Below are positions 9,155-15,612 of a stretch of DNA of 21,416 nt, piece by piece (within the stretch, counting starts at the first letter, position 1; each line of letters starts with the position of its first letter). Made by a program: the position numbers and the translations under genes. The notes under the pieces are model-generated. The model worked only from the letters and a program-made list of their open reading frames with translations. It did no database searches and was not told where the DNA came from. Origin of the DNA: JBFFXF01 sp041569895 (GTDB lineage: Bacteria > Planctomycetota > UBA8108 > JACQVS01); assembly GCA_041569895.1 (NCBI GenBank), contig JBFFXF010000109.1, positions 1 to 21,416 on the forward strand. Direction: 5' to 3'.

Positions 9155-10546
9155 ATGATCGCCCGCAGACACAAGTGGATGGTGGAGTCGGTGAGTCGCC
9201 TCGTGCGACGCGGCGCGACGTCCAACCTCCTGAAGATCTTCGAGAAGGCGAGGCCGGTCGAGATCGCCGCCGTGCTCCAGGACTTGCCACGCCCCGAGCG
9301 ACGCGAGGCCTTCTCGACGCTCTTCCAGAACGACATCGAGAAGACCGCCGAGGCGATCTCCGAGCTCAAGGAAGAGGTCGCGATCAGTCTTCTCGATTCG
9401 CTCGAGAACCCGCAGATCGAGAAAATCCTCCGCGCCATGCCGCCGGACGATGCGGCGGTGCTCATCGAGGCCCTGCCGGAGGAGCGGCGGGAGGAGCTCC
9501 TCGCCAAGATGAAGATCGACGAGAAGGGCGAGGTGCAGGAACTCCTCGAGTTCGATAGCGAGACCGCCGGTCGCATCATGACGACCAACGTGCTCGCGCT
9601 GATCGAGGACCTCACGGTCGAACAGGCGATCAGCGAGCTCCAGAAGCGCCTTCGCGACGAGCCCGAGAACTCGTTCTACCTCTACGTCATCGATGACCGG
9701 GGTCACCTCGTCGGCGTGTGCAGCCTCCGCGAGCTGCTGATCCGCTCACCGGAGACACGTCTCAAGCAGTTCATGAAGACCGACGTCATCAGCGCGCGCA
9801 CGCACACGGATCAGGAGGAAGTCGCCCACCTTGTCGCCGACTACAACCTGCTGGCGGTGCCGGTGGTCGACGAGGAGAACAAGCTGATCGGACTGGTGAC
9901 GGTCGACGACGTCATCGACGTCATCCGCGAGGAGGCGACCGAGGACATCTTCGCGCTCGCCGGCGTCGACGCCGACGATCGGGCCCTGGGCAACGCCTCG
10001 AGGTCCTTCAAGCGGCGCATTCCGTGGCTCCTGGTGAGCCTCGGCACGGCGCTGATCTCGGTCGTCGTCGTCAGTCAGTTCCACACGACGCTCCAGCAGA
10101 ATCTCGAGTTCGCCATCCTGCTGCCGCTGGTGGCGGCGATCGGCGGTCACGCCGCGACGCAGACCATGACGGTGGTCGTGCGCGGGATCTCGACGGGCGA
10201 GGTCAACTCCGAGACCGGCCGGCGCGCGTTCTTCAAGGAGGTCGCGGTGGGGCTGATCAACGGGCTGGTGATGGGAGTCGCCGGCGCCGGTCTGGTCGCG
10301 CTGCGCGGCAAGTCGCTCGAGGAGGGAGCGACTCTCGGCGCCATCGTGTTCCTGTCGATGATCGTGATCATGCTCGTCGCGGCGGTGATCGGCTCGTTCA
10401 TCCCGATCACGCTGAAGCGCTTCAACTTCGACCCCGCCATCGCCTCGAGCGTCTTCGTGATCACCATCACCGACGTGCTCGGCTTCTTCGCCTTCCTCGG
10501 CCTGGCGACGATGACGCTGAGGTTCTTTCCGCAGCTGCTGAGCTGA
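9155..10546 (+). CDS. mgtE: MgtE-family magnesium transporter
   Basis: A 463-residue inner-membrane Mg2+ channel/transporter. Order of parts: an MgtE N superhelical domain (about 1-130, with ALPEERREELLAKM), two CBS domains (about 135-255, with the second containing YNLLAVPVVDEENKLIGLVTVDDV), and five transmembrane helices from about 288. In characterised MgtE the cytoplasmic domains sense Mg2+ and close the pore. The final helix region carries ITITDVLGFF, whose Asp matches the pore aspartate of the family. One oddity: the loop usually written GGNxGTQ is GGHAATQT here. ATG 9155 is used; there is no obvious Shine-Dalgarno, and ATG 9179 is a possible alternative. It is monocistronic and converges on mutS through a repeat-filled gap. 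Confidence 0.92.
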   Translation: MIARRHKWMVESVSRLVRRGATSNLLKIFEKARPVEIAAVLQDLPRPERREAFSTLFQNDIEKTAEAISELKEEVAISLLDSLENPQIEKILRAMPPDDAAVLIEALPEERREELLAKMKIDEKGEVQELLEFDSETAGRIMTTNVLALIEDLTVEQAISELQKRLRDEPENSFYLYVIDDRGHLVGVCSLRELLIRSPETRLKQFMKTDVISARTHTDQEEVAHLVADYNLLAVPVVDEENKLIGLVTVDDVIDVIREEATEDIFALAGVDADDRALGNASRSFKRRIPWLLVSLGTALISVVVVSQFHTTLQQNLEFAILLPLVAAIGGHAATQTMTVVVRGISTGEVNSETGRRAFFKEVAVGLINGLVMGVAGAGLVALRGKSLEEGATLGAIVFLSMIVIMLVAAVIGSFIPITLKRFNFDPAIASSVFVITITDVLGFFAFLGLATMTLRFFPQLLS

Positions 10547-10562
10547 CCCTCCCCCCGACCCC

Positions 10563-10592
10563 GGTCCCGGTCCCGTGCCCGTGCCCGTGCCC
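10563..10592 (+). repeat. Five tandem hexamers, GGTCCC x2 then GTGCCC x3
   Basis: Perfect tandem units directly after the mgtE stop, preceded by C-rich sequence. It is another motif variant of the period-6 satellites of this window. Confidence 0.8.
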
Positions 10593-10657
10593 GAAAGTGA
10601 TCGCCATCGGTCTCGTACTCGACGTCGGGGCCGAGCCGTCGGAGTCGGAGAGCGAGG

Positions 10658-10762
10658 CAGAGATCCGATGACCGATTCCGACCCCGACTCCGACTCCGAT
10701 ACCGACTCCGATTCCGATGTCCGATTCCGATGTCCGATTCGGAGTCTGACCTCGGATCTCTG
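10658..10762. repeat. Inverted repeat bracketing a hexamer satellite
   Basis: CAGAGATCCGA at 10658-10668 and TCGGATCTCTG at 10752-10762 are perfect 11-bp inverted arms. Between them lies a satellite (10674-10742) of GATTCC, GACCCC, GACTCC, GATACC and GATGTCC units. The right arm ends ten bases from the mutS stop. The arrangement could form a long RNA hairpin on either strand at this convergent junction. Confidence 0.6.
10674..10742 (+). repeat. Hexamer satellite, GATTCC/GACTCC/GATACC type
   Basis: Seven clean period-6 units from 10674 to 10715, then the 12-mer GATGTCCGATTC repeated with one-base slips. If translated, the unit changes include CCC and ACC in the TCC position, which would change the amino acid, so there is no sign of coding constraint. 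Confidence 0.8.
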
Positions 10763-10772
10763 TCCCCCCCCG

Positions 10773-13427
10773 TCAAACGAGCTTCCGGCGCAGCTCCGCG
10801 AGGTAGTTGAGCGCCTCGAGTGGCGTCATCGCGTCGATGTCGGCGGACTTCAGCGCCTGCAGGATCGGCTCGTTGGCGTTCTGGAAGAGATCGAGCTGGA
10901 GCGCCCGGCGGCGGGCGCCGTCCTCGCCATCGGCCTCGTCCTCCGGCTCGCGTGGCGGTGCGAAGGCCGGGCGCCCGTGGACGTCGATGGCCTGCGCCTC
11001 GAGCCGCGCGAGCACCTCCCTGGCGCGCTGGATGACGCCGCGAGGAATGCCGGCGAGACGCGCCACGTGGATTCCGTAGCTCTTGTCGGTGGCGCCGTCG
11101 ACGACCTTGCGGAGAAAGACGATCTCGTCGTTCCACTCCTTCACCTGGAACGTGCAGTTGCGCACCAGGGGCGTGGTCAGCGCCAGCTCCGTGAGCTCCT
11201 GGTAGTGCGTCGCGAAGAGCGTCCGCGCGCGCAGGCTCTCCGTGATGTGCTCGGTGATCGCCCACGCCAGACTGAGGCCGTCGAACGTGCTCGTGCCGCG
11301 TCCGACCTCGTCGAGAACGAGCAGGCTGCGACGGGTGGCGTTGTTGAGGATGTTCGCCGTCTCCTGCATCTCGACCATGAAGGTGCTCTGCCCGCGAGCG
11401 ATGTCGTCCGCGGCGCCGACCCGCGTGAAGATGCGATCGACGACGCCGATCCGCGCACGGGCCGCCGGCACGAAGCTCCCCGTGTGCGCGAGCAGCACGA
11501 GCAACGCCACCTGGCGGATGTAGGTCGACTTTCCTGCCATGTTCGGGCCGGTGATGACGACGATCGGTCGCTCCGAGTCGAGGTCGATCGAGTTCGGGAC
11601 GAACTCTCCGGACGGCAGCAGCGTCTCGATGACGGGGTGGCGACCGTCCTCGATCGAGAGCACGTCCGAGTCGTCGACGATCGGTCGCGTGTAGCCGCGA
11701 TCGCGGCCGAGGAACGCGAACGCCGCGATGACGTCGATCTCGGCGACGGCCCGCGCGGCGAGCTGGACGTCGGGGATGTGCTCGCCTGCCGCGTCGCGCA
11801 GCTCGCAGAAGATGCCGTACTCGCGCTCCATGGCGGTCTCGCGCGCGTGCAGCACGCGGTTCTCGAACTCCTTGAGCTCCGGGGTGATGTAGCGCTCGGC
11901 GTTCTTCAGCGTCTGCTTGCGGATGTAGTGGGCGGGGACCCTGTCCGCGTGGGCGTTGGTGACCTCGATGTAGTAGCCGAAGACCCGGTTGAAGCCGACC
12001 TTGAGGCTGGGGATCCCGACGCGTTCCGTCTCCTCTTGCTGGTAGCGCGCTATCCACTGCGTGCCCTCCGAGGAGAGCTCGCGGAGCGCGTCGAGCTCGG
12101 CGTCGAAGCCGTCCCGGATGATGCCACCCTCGCGCACGGGGATGGGCGGTGAATCGACCAGCGTGCGTCCGATTCTCGCCGCGAGCTCCTCGAAGCCGTC
12201 GATCGCCGCAACGCGTTCGGCGAAGAAATGACAGTCGAGTCCGCCGACGATCCCGGCGATCGCCGGCAATGCCTCCAGCGAGGTCCCGAGCGCCGCGAGG
12301 TCGCGGCCGTTGGCGCTGCCGTAGCTGATTCGCGCGCAGATGCGTTCGAGATCGTGGACGCCCCGGAGGACTTCGCGCAACGAATCGAGAGTTGCGCCGC
12401 TGTCGACAAGGGCCTGCACTCCCTCCTGACGCGAGCGGATGTCGCCGACGCCGACGAGGGGCTTCAGCAGCCAGTCGCGCAGGCGCCTGGCGCCGAGAGC
12501 GGTCACCGTGCGATCGAAACAGTGGAGCAGCGTCCCCTCCCGGTCGCCGCCCCGGAACTTCTCGGTGATCTCGAGCGCGCGACGCGTCGCCGGATCGAGG
12601 AGCATGTGCGCCGCGCCCGAGTGAGGGCGCAGCCGCGTGATGTGTCCGAGCGCGTTCTTCTGCGTCTCCTGCAGGTAGTGCAGGAGGCCACCCGCCGCCC
12701 GCACGGCCGCGTTCATGTGCTCGCAGCCGAATCCCTCGAGCGTCCGCGTGCCGAAATGCTCGGTGAGCGTCCGCCGCGCCGTATCGGCGTCGAAGCACCA
12801 GTCCGGCATCGGCGTCAGGAAGACGTTGTCGATGACCTCCCGGAGCGCGTGGTGCTCGTCGAGACCTCGCGCCAGCGACTCGGGGAGAACGCACTCGGCC
12901 GGCGACAGCCGCGAGACCTCCGCGATCGCGGCGCCCGTGCGAGCATCCTCCCAGACCTGAAACTCGCCGGTCGAGAGGTCGATCCACGCCAGCCCGAGCC
13001 CCTTCCCCGGCACGACCAGCGAGACGATGAAGTTGTTCGACTTCTCGCCGATGATGCGCTCGTCGGTGATGGTACCGGGAGACACCACACGGACCACCTC
13101 GCGGTCGACCAGTCCACGAGCGTCCCGGGCGTCCTGCACCTGCTCGCAGATCGCCACCCGCTTGCCCGCCTTCAACAGCCGCGGCAGATAGGTGTCGACC
13201 GAGCGGATCGGCACCCCGGCCATCGGAATCGCGTCGCGGTCCTTGCTGCGTGACGTCAACGCGATCCCCAGAATCTCGGAGGCGACGCGGGCGTCATCGA
13301 AGAACATCTCGTAGAAGTCGCCCATCCGGAAGAAGAGGATCTCGTCGCGGTACCTCTCCTTCATGGAGAGATACTGCCGCATCATCGGCGTGCTGAGCGA
13401 ATCGCCGCCGCCTTGCTTGGAGACCAT
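10773..13427 (-). CDS. mutS: DNA mismatch repair ATPase MutS
   Basis: An 884-residue MutS that recognises mismatches and starts repair with MutL. The mismatch-reading motif is intact: F38-Y39-E40 in RMGDFYEMF. Connector, lever and clamp regions follow, then the ABC-type ATPase with Walker A GPNMAGKST (627-635) and the Walker B/signature stretch DEVGRGTSTFDG (706-717). The C-terminus ends with a short helix (LNYLAELRRKLV), and length is typical of full MutS1. The ATG at 13427 is supported by the alignable TPMMRQYL segment, which lies about 13 residues in, as in Escherichia coli MutS. A strong promoter places the transcript start at or within a base or two of this ATG, so the mRNA is probably leaderless. 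No mutL is nearby. It converges on mgtE. Confidence 0.97.
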   Translation of the reverse strand: MVSKQGGGDSLSTPMMRQYLSMKERYRDEILFFRMGDFYEMFFDDARVASEILGIALTSRSKDRDAIPMAGVPIRSVDTYLPRLLKAGKRVAICEQVQDARDARGLVDREVVRVVSPGTITDERIIGEKSNNFIVSLVVPGKGLGLAWIDLSTGEFQVWEDARTGAAIAEVSRLSPAECVLPESLARGLDEHHALREVIDNVFLTPMPDWCFDADTARRTLTEHFGTRTLEGFGCEHMNAAVRAAGGLLHYLQETQKNALGHITRLRPHSGAAHMLLDPATRRALEITEKFRGGDREGTLLHCFDRTVTALGARRLRDWLLKPLVGVGDIRSRQEGVQALVDSGATLDSLREVLRGVHDLERICARISYGSANGRDLAALGTSLEALPAIAGIVGGLDCHFFAERVAAIDGFEELAARIGRTLVDSPPIPVREGGIIRDGFDAELDALRELSSEGTQWIARYQQEETERVGIPSLKVGFNRVFGYYIEVTNAHADRVPAHYIRKQTLKNAERYITPELKEFENRVLHARETAMEREYGIFCELRDAAGEHIPDVQLAARAVAEIDVIAAFAFLGRDRGYTRPIVDDSDVLSIEDGRHPVIETLLPSGEFVPNSIDLDSERPIVVITGPNMAGKSTYIRQVALLVLLAHTGSFVPAARARIGVVDRIFTRVGAADDIARGQSTFMVEMQETANILNNATRRSLLVLDEVGRGTSTFDGLSLAWAITEHITESLRARTLFATHYQELTELALTTPLVRNCTFQVKEWNDEIVFLRKVVDGATDKSYGIHVARLAGIPRGVIQRAREVLARLEAQAIDVHGRPAFAPPREPEDEADGEDGARRRALQLDLFQNANEPILQALKSADIDAMTPLEALNYLAELRRKLV

Positions 13428-13434
13428 GCGGGGG

Positions 13435-13462
13435 ATTGTAGGAGCGGGGGCGGGGTTGTCAA
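13435..13462 (-). promoter_or_regulatory. Sigma-70-type promoter of mutS, leaderless geometry
   Basis: On the minus strand TTGACA (13462-13457) and TACAAT (13440-13435) are separated by 16 bp. This is a perfect -35 and a 5-of-6 -10. The expected start near 13428 is next to the A of the ATG at 13427. Confidence 0.75.
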
Positions 13463-13527
13463 TCCGCGCAGCCCGGGCCCGGGCCTGGACTCGGGATGCG
13501 GGCCCGGTCCCGCGCCCGCCCGCGTGC

Positions 13528-13609
13528 TCGTCCTCGTCCTCGTCCTCGAACCCTCGAGACCGAGACCGAGACAGAGACCGAGACAGAGACCGAGACAGAG
13601 ACAGAGACA
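13528..13609 (+). repeat. TCGTCC x3 followed by nine GAGACM hexamers
   Basis: Three TCGTCC units and a partial one occupy 13528-13548. From 13556 to 13609 nine uninterrupted hexamers alternate GAGACC and GAGACA. This is the cleanest microsatellite in the window. Confidence 0.9.
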
Positions 13610-13653
13610 GAGGACCGATACCGGTACCGATTCCGAGGTCCGAAGCAGATGCC

Positions 13654-13717
13654 GATTCGGACTCCGACCCCGACCCCGACCCCGACTCCGATACCGACTC
13701 GGATTCCGATTCCGATG
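13654..13717 (+). repeat. Hexamer satellite, GACTCC/GACCCC/GATACC/GATTCC
   Basis: About ten period-6 units with C and A changes in the fourth position (GACCCC, GATACC). The composition matches 10674-10742 closely. Confidence 0.85.
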
Positions 13718-13755
13718 CGTCGCAGGGTCTCGCCGGCGAAGTCGGGGAGCGCTTC

Positions 13756-13788
13756 GGGACCGGGACCGGGACCGGGACCGGGAACGGG
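13756..13788 (+). repeat. GGGACC x4 plus GGGAAC satellite
   Basis: Four perfect GGGACC units, one GGGAAC and a partial GGG. It ends 14 bases from the stop of the MshEN gene, so it lies immediately downstream of that gene's coding end on the minus strand. Confidence 0.85.
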
Positions 13789-13802
13789 AAGGAAGGCGAT
13801 CG

Positions 13803-14435
13803 CTACTTCTTATCCGTATCGTCGCTCTCGACGAAGATCGATTCCCACGCCGCGTCGAGCGACGAGAGGATGTTCTCCGACGACAGGTCGATCGAGCTCG
13901 ACTGCCCCTGCGCGATCGCGGCGCGCTGCTCGTCGTGGGTCGTGCGGGCGGCGAGTCGCTGCTTGCGGATCTTCTCCTCTTCCTGGCGGGAGATCGGCAC
14001 CAGCTCCATCAGGGCCTTCTTGATGTCGGTCGAGGTACCGAGGTAGATCGCGAGATCGCACTTCGACTTCGCCTGCACCTCCTTCAGGACGTCCTTGGTC
14101 GGGATGTCCTGCAGGAGGAGGAGCATCAGGTTCCCCATCTTGTCGATCGGCAGGATCAGGTGCCGGTGCAGGAAGACGGGATCGAACGGCTCCAGGAGCT
14201 TCCTGTTGATCTCGTAGCACGACGGTCGGAGGCAGGGCAGCTGATACTGGATGCTCAGCGCCTTGACGATATCCGTCTCGACGATGTAGCCGAGGTCGAG
14301 GAGGATCGCGCCGAGCGCATCCCCGCTCTGCCGCTGGATCTGGAGCGCCTCGTCGAGTTGCTCGTGCGTGATGAGCCCATCGCCGACCAGGATCTCGCCG
14401 AACCGCCGACGTCGTAGTTTTCCGATCATTGCCAT
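13803..14435 (-). CDS. Stand-alone MshEN domain protein, likely c-di-GMP binder
   Basis: A 210-residue protein matching only the N-terminal (MshEN) domain of GspE/PilB/MshE ATPases; no ATPase part follows. Two tandem half-motifs typical of c-di-GMP-binding MshEN are visible: R11-F-G-E-I-L..G-L-I....L..AL..Q34 and A40-L-G-A-I-L..L-G-Y-I.....V-KAL..Q63, followed by LP. Residues about 70-145 complete the domain (LHRHLILPIDKMGNLMLLL). The last 60 residues are polar and charged with no recognised fold. In PilB/MshE the domain couples c-di-GMP to pilus or secretion ATPases; here it would act as a soluble adaptor or sensor, which is inference. The second half-motif begins AL rather than RL. The start ATG at 14435 has another ATG two codons in. 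It diverges from the rsbW-like gene. Confidence 0.82.
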   Translation of the reverse strand: MAMIGKLRRRRFGEILVGDGLITHEQLDEALQIQRQSGDALGAILLDLGYIVETDIVKALSIQYQLPCLRPSCYEINRKLLEPFDPVFLHRHLILPIDKMGNLMLLLLQDIPTKDVLKEVQAKSKCDLAIYLGTSTDIKKALMELVPISRQEEEKIRKQRLAARTTHDEQRAAIAQGQSSSIDLSSENILSSLDAAWESIFVESDDTDKK

Positions 14436-14470
14436 GCCGTTTGCCGTGATGGAATGAAAGTGTCCAAGGA

Positions 14471-14500
14471 AACCTACACGCTTCGACCCGATTCCGTCAA
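14471..14500 (-). promoter_or_regulatory. Possible promoter of the MshEN gene
   Basis: The minus strand shows TTGACG (14500-14495), an 18-bp spacer and TAGGTT (14476-14471, 3 of 6). The -35 lies inside the left arm of the 14495-14551 inverted repeat. The leader would be about 30 nt. Confidence 0.35.
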
Positions 14501-14551
14501 ACCGACCGCGCGCGGAGCCGCGTGCGGGCCGGTAACCGTGACGGTTTGACG
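14495..14551. promoter_or_regulatory. Symmetric inverted repeat between divergent signalling genes
   Basis: CGTCAAACCG (14495-14504) and CGGTTTGACG (14542-14551) are perfect 10-bp inverted arms. Inside lie a GC hairpin (14506-14514 with 14519-14527, one G-T pair) and the 13-bp palindrome AACCGTGACGGTT (14534-14546), which abuts the right -35. Each arm carries TTGACG pointing outward. The layout fits a shared operator or paired promoters for the MshEN gene and the rsbW-STAS pair. Confidence 0.55.
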
Positions 14552-14574
14552 CATCTTACCGACCATCCTACTGT
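14546..14574 (+). promoter_or_regulatory. Possible promoter of the rsbW-STAS pair
   Basis: TTGACG (14546-14551), 17-bp spacer, TACTGT (14569-14574, 3 of 6). Transcription would begin near 14581. A second -10-like TATAAA at 14620-14625 lies nearer the ATG but lacks a -35. Confidence 0.4.
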
Positions 14575-14646
14575 TCCGATGGGACAGGAGACGCTCCGTC
14601 CGGAGTGCGGAGACCTGAATATAAAGCAGAAGGCGCGGCGGGAGGA

Positions 14647-15177
14647 ATGAGCGAACAGCAGGAGACGTCCCAGGGACGGCAGATCACGCTCGAGTCCGGC
14701 GATCCGCCGGACCGCGGAGAGGCCGCTCACGAGCGCGAGTTTCCGAGCAGCTCGGCGCTCGTCACGGCGCAAGTGGTCCGGATCATCGAGCTCCTCGTGG
14801 CTGAAGGCTTCATTGAAGAGAGCAAGAAGAACCAGGTGGCGGTGTGCTTCCAGGAGGGTCTCTGGAACGCCGTGGTTCACGGCAATCGAGAGAGCTTTTC
14901 CACCCCCGTCAGTCTCCGGATCTTCGACGACGGGGACGAGTGGCACGCGCAGATCGACGACCGGGGCGATGGCTTCACGTCCGCGGTCCTCAACGAACCG
15001 GTCGAGGACAGCGAGTGGGGCCAGAGCGGCCGTGGTCTGCGAATCATGAGCCTCTACGCGAAACGCGTCGCCTATTACCGCGATGGACGCACACTCGTGC
15101 TGACCTTCGAGAGATCGGGGAAACGGCGGCAAGACCCGGCCGAATCCGGGGACACCGCGACGGAGAAAAGCCCGTGA
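14647..15177 (+). CDS. RsbW-like serine kinase / anti-sigma ATPase (HATPase_c_2)
   Basis: A 176-residue GHKL-fold protein of the RsbW/SpoIIAB type. Such proteins bind a sigma factor or another target and phosphorylate a partner STAS protein. The ATP-site boxes are visible: N box E70-GLWNAVVHGN80 with N74, G1 box D105-RGDGF, and G2 box G128-RGLRIM134. Residues 1-30 are a polar extension and the last 20 a charged tail, making it slightly longer than RsbW. The ATG at 14647 follows GGGAGGA but with only one or two bases of spacing, so a GTG at 14605 (adding 14 residues) is a real alternative. The STAS gene 60 bp downstream is the obvious partner. No sigma factor or PP2C phosphatase is in the window. 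Confidence 0.87.
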   Translation: MSEQQETSQGRQITLESGDPPDRGEAAHEREFPSSSALVTAQVVRIIELLVAEGFIEESKKNQVAVCFQEGLWNAVVHGNRESFSTPVSLRIFDDGDEWHAQIDDRGDGFTSAVLNEPVEDSEWGQSGRGLRIMSLYAKRVAYYRDGRTLVLTFERSGKRRQDPAESGDTATEKSP

Positions 15178-15237
15178 TCGAGCGGGCGTGACACACGGGG
15201 AGCCGGAGAACACACAGAAGGCCGGAGGCAACGACAC

Positions 15238-15597
15238 ATGCAGCTGACAACCGACAGGATCGTCAAGGTCGAGGAGCGGGACGGCGTCCACGTCGTCTGC
15301 TTCATCAGCGGCCAGATACGGGACGAGACCGAGATCCACCGAGCGCTCGAGGAGATCGGCCAGTACATCGACAAGAACGAGAAATCGAAGATCCTCGTCG
15401 ATCTCGAGAACCTCGAGTACCTCTCCAGCGCCGGACTCGGCAACCTCGTCGGACTGCTGAAGAAGAGCCGCAAGACGAACGGCGTCTTCAAGCTCTGCTC
15501 CCTGCAGGACTCCATCAAGGAGCTCTTCCAGGTGATGCGCCTCGACAAGATCTTCGAGATCCACGACAGCCAGGACACGGCGCTCGCGGCCTTCTGA
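15238..15597 (+). CDS. STAS-domain anti-anti-sigma factor
   Basis: A 119-residue single STAS domain, the length of SpoIIAA/RsbV. The phosphorylation loop reads DLENLEYLSSAGLG, with S63 and S64 at the position where the kinase partner phosphorylates SpoIIAA-like proteins. The C-terminal helix pair (LQDSIKELFQVMRLDKIFEIHDS) is also typical. A good Shine-Dalgarno, GGAGG at 15224-15228, lies nine bases before the ATG. It follows the RsbW-like kinase by 60 bp and is presumably cotranscribed; unphosphorylated it would bind the kinase and free its target. Its stop is 15 bp from the convergent uvrC stop. Confidence 0.92.
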   Translation: MQLTTDRIVKVEERDGVHVVCFISGQIRDETEIHRALEEIGQYIDKNEKSKILVDLENLEYLSSAGLGNLVGLLKKSRKTNGVFKLCSLQDSIKELFQVMRLDKIFEIHDSQDTALAAF

Positions 15598-15612
15598 CGC
15601 CGTACTGGACCG

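Larger units (their letters stand above)
13463..13802. other. Low-complexity gap upstream of mutS, no gene
   Basis: Apart from the mutS promoter, this 340-bp stretch is almost wholly repeats: CCCGGGCCCGGGCC near 13471, then TCGTCC, GAGACM, GATTCC/GACTCC and GGGACC satellites. Frames through it give only dipeptide runs (ET, DR, TP, DS with P and T changes), so no gene is called. No promoter for the gene to its right is expected because that gene ends here. Confidence 0.65.

Noticed and set aside
10147..12987. Very long minus-strand open frame (946 codons) overlapping mutS and mgtE
   Set aside because: It is the out-of-frame shadow of mutS plus antisense of mgtE; the translation is Arg/Ala/Pro/Gly-rich with no family motif, as expected of GC-rich DNA.
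13463..13802. Coding interpretation of the ET/DR/DS dipeptide runs near mutS
   Set aside because: Unit changes alter amino acids freely (Pro, Thr), there is no start with a ribosome site, and frames run into the antisense of the MshEN gene.
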